Shown here in pieces: positions 8,113-14,816 of a stretch of 64,000 bases of DNA. A program made the translations under genes and the position numbers. The DNA is from Gordonia sp. X0973 (GTDB lineage Bacteria; Actinomycetota; Actinomycetes; Mycobacteriales; Mycobacteriaceae). Each line of letters opens with the position of its first letter. The stretch's first letter is position 1. The notes beneath the pieces were generated by a model that did no database searches, was not told the origin of the DNA, and was given only the letters and a program-made list of their open reading frames with translations. The stretch covers positions 930,001 to 994,000 of the forward strand of contig NZ_CP054691.1 of assembly GCF_013348785.1 (NCBI RefSeq), given 5' to 3'.

Positions 8113-8778
8113 ATGAATTCGCGTATCACCATGCTGGCCGCGGCCTGCGGCGCCGCTGCCGTCGCGGTCGCTTCGACGCTGATCGCGGCGTCGCCCGCCG
8201 ACGCCGACACCCGCGTCGTGCTGCCCGCGCAGACCGATACCAAGAAGATGGGCGACGGCACCCTGGTGTCCATGTCGCGCAGCCAGGAGCGGGCCATCGT
8301 GAACGCTTCGGTCGGCGGAACCCCGGTGCACCGCAACGCCGCGGTCTCCGGCCAGTACCGCATCCACATCTCCAAGCCGGCGTCGAAAATCCAGCTGCGC
8401 GCCGGGTACGTGGTCGGTTGCCAGGTCAACTTCGGCGGTGTGAAGGGCCAGAGCGGCTTCGGCACCCTGGACACCACACCGGCGCCGACGGAGATCAAGC
8501 CGACCGTCGGTTCGACGTTCACCCTCGGTCCCGGCCAGGCGACGAATTACTACATCGTCGATACCGAGAAGGCCGACGACTTCGGCAATGAGAAGCACGA
8601 GCCGAAGGTGACCTGGAAGAAGAAGGACGACGTGAAGTTCGGGTACTACAACACCCAGCTGACGCTCAACGGCTGCGCCGGCTTCGCCCAGGCGCGGTCG
8701 ATCGCCAACGTGCTCGTCGAGACCAAGCACGCCACCGAGTACCTCGTCTTCTACGGGCGTCCGTTCTCACTGGGCTGA
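8113..8778 (+). CDS. MspA-family porin, B-type subunit (first copy)
   Basis: A 221-residue porin with a signal peptide ending near ADADT (about residue 33). The mature part begins RVVLPAQTDTKKMGDGT, with ERAIVNASVGGTPVHRNA, then YVVGCQVNFGG and a C-terminal half ending LVFYGRPFSLG. It differs from the A-type by its longer first loop (QTDTKKMGDGTLVSMSR) and the DTEKADDFGNEKHEPKVTWKK loop. It is the second gene of the A1-B1 operon (ribosome binding site GAGGA). In Nocardia, NfpA and NfpB form a mixed channel, so A and B may do so here. That is inference. Confidence 0.93.
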   Translation: MNSRITMLAAACGAAAVAVASTLIAASPADADTRVVLPAQTDTKKMGDGTLVSMSRSQERAIVNASVGGTPVHRNAAVSGQYRIHISKPASKIQLRAGYVVGCQVNFGGVKGQSGFGTLDTTPAPTEIKPTVGSTFTLGPGQATNYYIVDTEKADDFGNEKHEPKVTWKKKDDVKFGYYNTQLTLNGCAGFAQARSIANVLVETKHATEYLVFYGRPFSLG

Positions 8779-8804
8779 TCTGCTCGCAGGGGAGTTCGAC
8801 CGGC

Positions 8805-8834
8805 TCGGGCCGTCACCGGAAGGTGGCGGCCCGA
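8805..8834. terminator. Hairpin terminator after the first porin pair
   Basis: A 13-bp stem (TCGGGCCG-T-CACC against GGTGGCGGCCCGA, one G:T pair) with a GGAA loop, 27 bases after the stop of the B1 porin and without a T-tract. The rest of the 348-base gap to the second pair, about 8835-9110, is AT-richer than the genes and must hold the promoter of A2-B2. I see no gene in it. Confidence 0.6.
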
Positions 8835-9023
8835 ACTGCTATCGCCGTGAAATCCGACATCTATTCCCAATCGGAAAAGTAGTCTCTGTCGGAAAAGTCG
8901 ACCTAACGAGCCTGTAACAAGCGCTGAGTACGTTTCGGGCACAGCGACTGATTTGTACGGTTCGTGTCAGTGCGGTCAGGGGTTGCGGAAACTGAATTCG
9001 ATGGATGATATGCGCAGGTGAAC

Positions 9024-9042
9024 ATAGGTTTGCCTTACTAGA
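9024..9042. promoter_or_regulatory. Possible iron box (IdeR/DtxR type) before the second porin pair
   Basis: The 19-mer at this position (core AGGTTTGCCTTACTA) matches 12 of 19 positions of the actinobacterial IdeR/DtxR consensus, including the AGGTT and CCTTAC half-site cores. It lies 85-103 bases upstream of the TTG start of A2. The match is weak, and the first porin pair shows no comparable site. Confidence 0.3.
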
Positions 9043-9126
9043 ATCCTCGTGTTTCAATTGGCCGGAACCCCGTCGTCTTCACAGGCTCCGCACGGGAATT
9101 TTTCATGTTCACCAAAGGAGAGTGAA

Positions 9127-9813
9127 TTGAGTAAGTATCTGACCCCTGCCCGACGCGTCGCGGTCGGAACCGCGGCAGCCGGTGTCGCGGTGATTGCGGC
9201 GACCGCCCTGGTGGCCCCGTCGGCGACCGCCGACGCCCGTTTCAACCTGCCGAACGGTCGGGCTCATGGTGAAGGATTCACCATCTTCCGCACCGGCGAG
9301 AAGGTTGTCGTCGGGCCGTCGCTGGCGGCCAACGGTGCCGGCCGCTCGGCCTGGGTCTCTGGCAAGGTGCGCGTAGCGGCCCCGGGGATCGAGACCCGCG
9401 AAGCCGGCCCGAACAACGGCCCGCGCGGCGAGGATGAGCTGCCGGGCTCGAACGGTACGTCGACGACCGATGCCGCCGCGACGCTCTCGATCGGCTACGT
9501 CGTCGGATGCCAGGTGGATATCGGCACGATGGGGGCTGGTCTGAGCGGATTCGGTACGGATCCCGGTCAGGAGATCACGTCGCTGGGTGGGTCGTTTTCG
9601 TTGCCGCTAGCCCCAGGCAAGATCGTCTACGCGCAGATCGAGAAGAAGCAGCTGCAGAAGCCGGGGACTTACTACTTCTACTGGCAGCGCTCGCAGATGG
9701 AGATCCAGGGCTGCGGCGGCTATGCGCAGGCCCGCTCCATGGTGACGGTGGAGCGCACCGGTATCGACCACGACAAGGTTTCCCTCTGGGGTAAGCCCTT
9801 CTCCATCGGCTGA
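9127..9813 (+). CDS. MspA-family porin, A-type subunit (second copy)
   Basis: A 228-residue porin, the same length as the first A copy and closely similar to it. It shares FNLPNGRAHGEGFTIFRTGE, GRSAWVSGKVR, EAGPNNGPRGEDELPGSNG, IGYVVGCQVDIG and the ending HDKVSLWGKPFSIG. Start chosen at TTG 9127 because GGAG lies 6 bases upstream and the signal peptide (cleaved near ATADA) then has normal length. The reading from 9049 adds a segment without signal character. It is the first gene of the A2-B2 operon, with B2 following after 37 bases. Confidence 0.92.
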   Translation: MSKYLTPARRVAVGTAAAGVAVIAATALVAPSATADARFNLPNGRAHGEGFTIFRTGEKVVVGPSLAANGAGRSAWVSGKVRVAAPGIETREAGPNNGPRGEDELPGSNGTSTTDAAATLSIGYVVGCQVDIGTMGAGLSGFGTDPGQEITSLGGSFSLPLAPGKIVYAQIEKKQLQKPGTYYFYWQRSQMEIQGCGGYAQARSMVTVERTGIDHDKVSLWGKPFSIG

Positions 9814-9850
9814 CCGCGGCCCCGACTCACATAGACCAGAAGGAATGAAC

Positions 9851-10501
9851 ATGATCAAGAATGTGAAACGTGCTGCGGTGGCAGCGGCGGCCGTCGGTGC
9901 TTCCGTGGCCGTGGGCATGACTCTGCTGACCCCGGTCGCGCAGGCCGACACCCGGATTGTGCTTCCCAAGGAGACGCAGACCGCTCGAATGGGTGATGGC
10001 ACCGTGGTGACCTTCACCCGTCTGCGCGAGCGTGCCACCATCAACCCGTCGATGGGTGGAACGCCACTGCACCGCAACGCCTGGATCTCGGGCAAGTTCT
10101 CGGTGCGCACCTCGCAGAAGGTGGACAACATCGAGATCAATCCCGGCTACATCGTCGCTTGCCAGGTCAATCTGGGCGGCGCAACCGGAAACCTCGGTGA
10201 TGACGCGCTACTCAACGGAATCCCCGGCACTGGTGGCCAGGTCGAGCTCGGCCCCGGCCAGGCTCGGGCCTACTACCTGACCGACTGGGAGCACGCCGAC
10301 GACTTCGCTGCCGAGAAGCACGACACGAAGACGTCGACCAAGGACACCAACCGCGCGAACTTCGGCTACACCAACCAGCAGCTGAGCCTGGCCGGTTGCG
10401 GCGGCTATGCGCAGGCCCGTTCGTTCGCGACGATCCTCGTCGAGACCGAGATGGCCTCGCAGCAGATGAGCTTCTACGGACGCCCCTTCTCGTTGGGCTG
10501 A
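9851..10501 (+). CDS. MspA-family porin, B-type subunit (second copy)
   Basis: A 216-residue porin resembling the first B copy: RIVLPKETQTARMGDGTVV, RATINPSMGGTPLHRNAW, IVACQVNLGGATG, a TDWEHADDFAAEKHDTKTS loop and the ending MSFYGRPFSLG. Start taken at ATG 9851 because AGAAGGA (9838-9844) then lies 6 bases away; the ATG at 9845 directly abuts the binding site. It is the last gene of the cluster, followed by a perfect terminator. The signal peptide ends near AQADT. Confidence 0.92.
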   Translation: MIKNVKRAAVAAAAVGASVAVGMTLLTPVAQADTRIVLPKETQTARMGDGTVVTFTRLRERATINPSMGGTPLHRNAWISGKFSVRTSQKVDNIEINPGYIVACQVNLGGATGNLGDDALLNGIPGTGGQVELGPGQARAYYLTDWEHADDFAAEKHDTKTSTKDTNRANFGYTNQQLSLAGCGGYAQARSFATILVETEMASQQMSFYGRPFSLG

Positions 10502-10523
10502 TGTAGCAGCACCTCACGCTGAC

Positions 10524-10559
10524 CAGCGCCCCGGCAACCACAAGGTTGCCGGGGCGCTG
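10524..10559. terminator. Perfect 16-bp terminator hairpin after the porin cluster
   Basis: CAGCGCCCCGGCAACC pairs without mismatch with its downstream complement around an ACAA loop, 22 bases after the B2 stop codon. It is the clearest terminator-like structure in the window, though without a run of T. The region to 10614 holds only a degenerate piece of the dispersed repeat. Confidence 0.8.
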
Positions 10560-10614
10560 TCCTATGCGGCGGTAGTACGGCCGACGGTGGTCGTGCGGAT
10601 CCGGGTACCGACAC

Positions 10615-10827
10615 GGTGGTCGAGTGGATCCGAGGCGCGAGCCAGATGGGTGGTCGAGTGGATCCGAGGCGCGAGCCAGATGGGTGGTCGAGTGGATCCG
10701 AGGCGCGAGCCAGATGGGTGGTCGAGTGGATCCGAGGACCGACACGGTGGTCGAGTGGATCCGAGGCGCGAGCCAGTTGGGTGGTCGAGTGGATCCGAGG
10801 CGCTAGCCGAGGAGCCGTATCGAGACC
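10615..10827. repeat. Tandem array of the dispersed repeat (34-bp period)
   Basis: The motif GGTGGTCGAGTGGATCCGAG recurs with its CGAG core at 10621, 10655, 10689, 10723, 10752 and 10786, giving spacings of 34, 34, 34, 29 and 34. The third-to-fourth and last units vary slightly. The array ends with a full repeat tail (GCTAGCCGAGGAGCCGTATCGAGACC). There are no unique spacers, so it is not a CRISPR array. It appears to be a local expansion of one half of the 48-bp dispersed element found at seven other places in the window. Confidence 0.9.
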
Positions 10828-10901
10828 TCGTGAGTCGAAGTCGGATCGTGGACCACGGCCATCGAACGGGGTGTTGCGCGTCTCACACCTCATTGGTAGT
10901 A

Positions 10902-10917
10902 TAGAACATACATTCGA
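10902..10917. promoter_or_regulatory. LexA (SOS) box-like site
   Basis: TAGAACATACATTCGA matches 13 of 16 positions of the mycobacterial SOS box TCGAACATATGTTCGA. It overlaps a -10-like TAGTAT (10897-10902) and ends 23 bases before the ATG of the DUF222/HNH gene. Several 13E12-type genes of M. tuberculosis are known LexA targets, which supports the call. Confidence 0.65.
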
Positions 10918-10940
10918 ACCAGCGATGCGAGGGGGCAGCG

Positions 10941-12593
10941 ATGACCGGGACAGCAGCGGTCGTGTTGCCGGACTCGCCTCGCGAGCTGGCCGAGCTGCTG
11001 GACGCGGTCGTGGTGAAACTCGCCTCGGCCCCGTTGGCACTGGCGTCAGATGCCGAGGTGGTGTCGACGGTCGAAGCGTTGGAGCGGGTGTGGCGGCGGG
11101 CCGATGCGGTGAATGCCGGCGTATTCGTCGAGATCAGTGATCGCGCCCTGTGGGAGCCGCTGGGTTACAAGAAGGTCCGCGACTTCTACAGCGTCCACCT
11201 GCGCCTGGGGACGACGGAGGCCGCGCGTCGCGAAGCCGTCGCCGCAGCGATCGGTCGGTTGAACTCGATGACCGGCGAGCGGCTGCCACCCAAACGCGAA
11301 CCGTTGGCCGACGCAGTCGCCGCGGGTGAGGTGTCGGCCAGCCATGTCCGCGAAGTCGAGGCGATCCTCGCGAAGATCCCGCATGCGGCCTCGGCCGCCG
11401 ATGTGGATGTCGCGGTGACGGTATTGACCGAGACCGCCAAAGCCACCACCCCGGAGGATCTGCGCAAACCCGGACAGCACATCCTGGCCCATCTGGACCC
11501 CGACGGCTCGCTGACCGACGACACCGACCGGCAACGTCGCCGTGGGTTGACCCTGGGCCGGCAAGGCACCGATCTGATGAGCAAGATTTCCGGCTACGTG
11601 ACCCCCGAGGTGCGGGCCAAGTTGGAGGTGTTGCTCGACAACTGGGCCGCCCCCGGCATGAACAACCCCGACGACGATCCCGAACTGCGCCTCCGCGGAC
11701 CGGCACCACACCGACCAGCACCAGACGGATCGTCGGCCGGTGGTGGTGCAGCCGACGATGCCGGCAGGCAGGTGCTGATCGAGGCCCGCCGCCGTGACAA
11801 CCGGTCGGCGGCCCAACGCAACCACGACGCCCTCGACGCCGGCCTGGACTGGATCCTGGGACACCAAGCGCTGGGCAAGCCGGATCGGATTCCGGCCGAG
11901 CTGGTGATCACCGTCGACGAGAACGACCTCGCGCGTCGTGCCGGAGTGGCGGTCACGGCGACCGGCGCGATGATCCCGGTCAACAACCTGATCACACTCG
12001 CAGCTGATTCGACGCCCTGGCTGGCGGTGTTCAAACACCACACCCGTAGCGTGATCGACTTCGGACGCGGTCGACGATTGGCGACCAAGACCCAACGATT
12101 GGCGTTGTTCGCCTCCGAACCGGGCTGCACCATGCCCGGTTGCACCGAACCCTTCTCCCGCACCCAAGCCCACCACGCCACACTGGACTACGCCCGCGGC
12201 GGATCGACCGATGTCGCCGACATGACCGGGGCATGCGGCCCGCACAACCGGGCCGTCGGAGCCAAGCCCGGCCAATGGGAAACCACGGTGCTCACCGACG
12301 GACCCGACGAAGGACGAACCGGCTGGCGACGCACCGGCTCCGACGAACCATTCCGGGTCAACCATGTCCACGACCCGCGCGCTTACCTACGCGCAACCGT
12401 ATTCGACCCCGACCAGACCACACGCCCAGACCAGACAACCGGCGCCGACGGTGACACAGCGCCACCGACCACGCCGGTCATGAAACGCATCCGACCCGAC
12501 GAACGCTGGGGGCCACCGCGAGTAGGGAGCGCCGACACTGTCGACCGATCTTCGCCGGTCGAAGCAGCCTTGGCACTGCTCGTCGCCGCTTGA
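10941..12593 (+). CDS. DUF222 / HNH endonuclease domain protein (13E12 family)
   Basis: A 550-residue protein of the multicopy 13E12 REP family. Residues about 35-330 form the DUF222 domain (VFVEISDRALWEPLGY, SISGYV-type core, ITVDENDLARRAG). The C-terminal HNH-type region shows EPGCTMPGCTEPFSRTQAHH, DYARGGSTDVADMTGACGPHNR. The usual second Cys/His positions are partly changed (GACGPHNR where LLCRRHHR-like is common), so nuclease activity is uncertain. The family is thought to act on DNA, and its genes cluster near repeats. An SOS-box-like site lies upstream. Compare the disrupted paralogue at 46595-50339. Confidence 0.85.
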   Translation: MTGTAAVVLPDSPRELAELLDAVVVKLASAPLALASDAEVVSTVEALERVWRRADAVNAGVFVEISDRALWEPLGYKKVRDFYSVHLRLGTTEAARREAVAAAIGRLNSMTGERLPPKREPLADAVAAGEVSASHVREVEAILAKIPHAASAADVDVAVTVLTETAKATTPEDLRKPGQHILAHLDPDGSLTDDTDRQRRRGLTLGRQGTDLMSKISGYVTPEVRAKLEVLLDNWAAPGMNNPDDDPELRLRGPAPHRPAPDGSSAGGGAADDAGRQVLIEARRRDNRSAAQRNHDALDAGLDWILGHQALGKPDRIPAELVITVDENDLARRAGVAVTATGAMIPVNNLITLAADSTPWLAVFKHHTRSVIDFGRGRRLATKTQRLALFASEPGCTMPGCTEPFSRTQAHHATLDYARGGSTDVADMTGACGPHNRAVGAKPGQWETTVLTDGPDEGRTGWRRTGSDEPFRVNHVHDPRAYLRATVFDPDQTTRPDQTTGADGDTAPPTTPVMKRIRPDERWGPPRVGSADTVDRSSPVEAALALLVAA

Positions 12594-12639
12594 TGGTTGG
12601 TGCCAACTCTCTTGCGCGCGTTGGCATTTCGTCTTGCGA

Positions 12640-12763
12640 GGTCTCGATACACCTTCTCGGCTAGCGCCTCGAAGGCACTCGACCAGCGTGTCTAGCCTCG
12701 GTGTCTAGCGCCTCGAAGGCATTCGACCAACGCGTCTAGCGCCACGGATCCACTTGACCACCG
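12640..12763. repeat. Dispersed repeat, rearranged copies
   Basis: It starts GGTCTCGATACACCTTCTCGG, continues CTAGCGCCTCGAAGGCACTCGACCA, then repeats the CTAGCGCCTCGAAGGCA part twice more in altered form and ends at CACTTGACCACC. It fills the gap between the HNH gene and the lipase gene on the other strand. A short inverted repeat (TGCCAAC/GTTGGCA, 12601-12626) just before it may be the HNH gene's terminator. Confidence 0.75.
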
Positions 12764-12793
12764 GGGAAGCACCCCGGACTGCTGTGGCCGGGG

Positions 12794-13648
12794 TCAGCGC
12801 CAGCGTCGGGTGGTCGTCTCGATGACGTTCAGCGTCGTCGAAAATGCCGGGGAGCGTGGAGAGATGAGCGCGATGTGGTTTGCGCCCGGTACCTCGACCA
12901 AGCGGACGCGGGCACCGGGGCAGCGCACCCGGGACATGAATGCGCGCACGTTGCTGATGGGAACGGTGCGGTCGGCTGTGCCGTGTACGGCCACGATCGG
13001 CACCCGGGGGCACCCGATCGCCGCGGGATCGGCCGAGCTGTAGCGCTGCGGCTGCTGATCGGGGGATCCGCCCAGGAAGGCGGCGACGTTGCGGTCGCCG
13101 TTGCGCGCGGCCACGGTGAGCGCCAGCGGAGCGGAAATCGCGATCACCGCGGCCGGCCGCAGACGCATGTGCTGAGCGGCCCACACCGCGAGCTGCCCGC
13201 CCGAGCTGTGCCCGACGAGGAACACCGAACGACTCACCTGCGGGTACAGCACGGAGAGCGCGGTCGCGAAATCGGCTGCCGCGGCGGCGTCGTCCAACGT
13301 CTTGCGCCAGCTGCCGCCGGCACCGATCCGCCGGTACTCCACGTTGTAGACGGCAAAGCCGTGCTCGGTCAGGGTGCGTGCCAGACGCGACGTGCTCGAC
13401 CGGGCGATGTGGCTGCGCCAGGCGCCGCCGTGGAACAACACGATCAGCGGCGCCTGACCCTGCACATGTGACGGCAGATAGAGGTCCCCGACGTTCTGCG
13501 TGGACTCCCCGTCGAGGGTCGGATAGGGCAGCCGGATCGACTGTGACGGGGGAGCGCCGAGCGCGGTCGACTGGTTCCACCCGACGGGCAGCGCGCACGC
13601 GGCGGCGAGCAGGCAGGCACCGATCAGCAGGACGAGGATTCTTTGCAC
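12794..13648 (-). CDS. Alpha/beta-hydrolase lipoprotein (esterase/lipase)
   Basis: A 284-residue secreted hydrolase. The signal peptide ends in a lipobox (LAAAC, Cys18), so it is probably a membrane-anchored lipoprotein. The fold is that of the hormone-sensitive-lipase/BD-FAE type: oxyanion motif FHGGAW (about 73-78), nucleophile elbow GHSSGG, acid in VHGTADRTVP and catalytic His in GANHIALI. It is likely to hydrolyse small acyl esters outside the membrane; the substrate is unknown. The start is GTG. It is divergent from the small His-rich gene at 13802. Confidence 0.82.
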   Translation of the reverse strand: MQRILVLLIGACLLAAACALPVGWNQSTALGAPPSQSIRLPYPTLDGESTQNVGDLYLPSHVQGQAPLIVLFHGGAWRSHIARSSTSRLARTLTEHGFAVYNVEYRRIGAGGSWRKTLDDAAAAADFATALSVLYPQVSRSVFLVGHSSGGQLAVWAAQHMRLRPAAVIAISAPLALTVAARNGDRNVAAFLGGSPDQQPQRYSSADPAAIGCPRVPIVAVHGTADRTVPISNVRAFMSRVRCPGARVRLVEVPGANHIALISPRSPAFSTTLNVIETTTRRWR

Positions 13649-13671
13649 ACCGAAGATACTGCTGCATGCCC

Positions 13672-13690
13672 GCTGAGACCTCGCTGAGAC
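13672..13690. promoter_or_regulatory. Direct repeat GCTGAGAC-N3-GCTGAGAC, likely response-regulator site
   Basis: Two identical octamers 11 bases apart (13672-13679 and 13683-13690), with an inverted related copy (TTCTCAGC) at 13705-13712. Tandem 7-mers with an 11-base period are the usual footprint of OmpR/PhoP-type regulators. The OmpR-type gene begins 450 bases downstream, after a small gene. A related pair (GCTTAAG/GCTGAGT) stands upstream of the partner operon at 18675. Confidence 0.6.
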
Positions 13691-13801
13691 CCCTCCGTTA
13701 TCGGTTCTCAGCCTGCTTCAGACTCCTCCAAGGCCGTCGCTCGCACCCTGGGATCAGATCGTCGCCAACGACGGTCCGCGCCCGACAATCAAGGAGTTGA
13801 C

Positions 13802-14035
13802 ATGCGCAAACTCATCACCGTTCGACCGATGTGGTTCGTCGCCGCCGCGGCGACAGTGGTCCTCGGCACCGGAGCCGGTCTGGGGATCGCCCACGCGGTG
13901 ACCGGGGGATCGGCCCCGTCGATCACGAATCACCACCACCATCACGACAAGGCCACCAAGGGCAAGGACACACAGAACCGTCCGGACATCCCCGGGGTGC
14001 CCGACCGTCCCGAACCGGGCGACGTCCCCGACTGA
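13802..14035 (+). CDS. Small secreted or membrane-anchored protein with His run
   Basis: A 77-residue protein. An N-terminal hydrophobic helix (about residues 11-32) is either a signal peptide or an anchor. The outer part contains five consecutive His (NHHHHHDKATKGKD) and a Pro/Asp-rich tail (RPDIPGVPDRPEPGDVPD). Excellent ribosome binding site (AAGGAG). It precedes the response regulator on the same strand by about 106 bases, and the His run suggests metal binding. It may be an accessory to the two-component system or a target of it. I do not recognise a named family. Confidence 0.7.
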   Translation: MRKLITVRPMWFVAAAATVVLGTGAGLGIAHAVTGGSAPSITNHHHHHDKATKGKDTQNRPDIPGVPDRPEPGDVPD

Positions 14036-14141
14036 GGCGATGGTCGACTACCAGCCGCCGGGGACGGTCTTCGCCGTCCCCGGCCTCGCGTCAAACCCGA
14101 ACTCAGCGTCTCCACAGCCCCGCACGGGCATGGTGGAGGAC

Positions 14142-14816
14142 ATGCGCATTCTCCTCGTCGAGGACGATGTCAACGTCGCCGAGACCGTCCGCCGCATGAT
14201 GGTGGCGGAGGGGTGGGTCGTCGACGTCGTCCACGATGGCACCGCGGGCCTGGAAAAGATCCTCTCCGAGCGATTCGACATCGTCGTCCTCGACATCATG
14301 ATGCCCGGCCGCAACGGCTACGAGGTCGTCCGCGAGGCGCGGGCCGCCGGTGTCTGGACGCCGGTCCTCATGCTCACGGCGAAGGACGGCGAGTACGACC
14401 AGGCCGATGCCTTCGACTTCGGCGCCGACGACTACCTGACGAAACCGTTCTCCTCGGTCGTGCTCACCGCCCGCCTTCGCGCACTCGCCCGTCGCACCGC
14501 GCCGGAGCGCCCCGCGATCCTCACCGCCGGCGACCTCACCCTCGACCCGGCGGCGCATATCGTCAGGCGCGGCGACCAAGAACTCACCCTCACCCCGCGC
14601 GAATTCTCACTCCTCGCATTCCTCATGCGGAACAAGGGCGCCGTGGTGACGAAGACGGAGATCCTCGACGCCGTGTGGGATGTCAACTACCACGGCGACG
14701 AGAACGTCGTCGAGGTCTACGTCAGCTACCTGCGCCGCCGCATCGACACCCCGTTCAATCGCAAGGCGATCGAGACGGTGCGCGGCGTCGGCTACCGGCT
14801 CTCACCCGCCGGCTGA
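14142..14816 (+). CDS. OmpR/PhoB-family response regulator
   Basis: A 224-residue regulator. The receiver domain (1-115) has the acidic pair EDD near the N-terminus, the phosphoacceptor Asp in VVLDIMMPG, and the conserved Lys in LTKPF. The winged-helix domain includes LTPREFSLLAFLMRNKGAVVTKTEILDAVW, YVSYLRRRID and VRGVGYRL. ATG 14142 places the start directly at the receiver; GGAGG is only 2 bases away, so ATG 14130 (adding MVED) is a real alternative. The partner kinase is on the opposite strand and convergent, its 3' end overlapping this gene by 62 bases. Confidence 0.9.
   Translation: MRILLVEDDVNVAETVRRMMVAEGWVVDVVHDGTAGLEKILSERFDIVVLDIMMPGRNGYEVVREARAAGVWTPVLMLTAKDGEYDQADAFDFGADDYLTKPFSSVVLTARLRALARRTAPERPAILTAGDLTLDPAAHIVRRGDQELTLTPREFSLLAFLMRNKGAVVTKTEILDAVWDVNYHGDENVVEVYVSYLRRRIDTPFNRKAIETVRGVGYRLSPAG

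Noticed and set aside
8835..9110. Possible small gene between the porin pairs
   Set aside because: Stops in all useful frames and no binding site before 9117; it is promoter region only.
10615..10806. Tandem repeats that look CRISPR-like
   Set aside because: Units are contiguous with no unique spacers, and no cas genes are in the window; they are copies of the dispersed repeat.
10616..11140. Open reading frame coding for repeated VDPRREPDGWSSGSEAR-like peptides
   Set aside because: It exists only because the 34-bp repeat lacks stops in all frames; no binding site and no coding bias.
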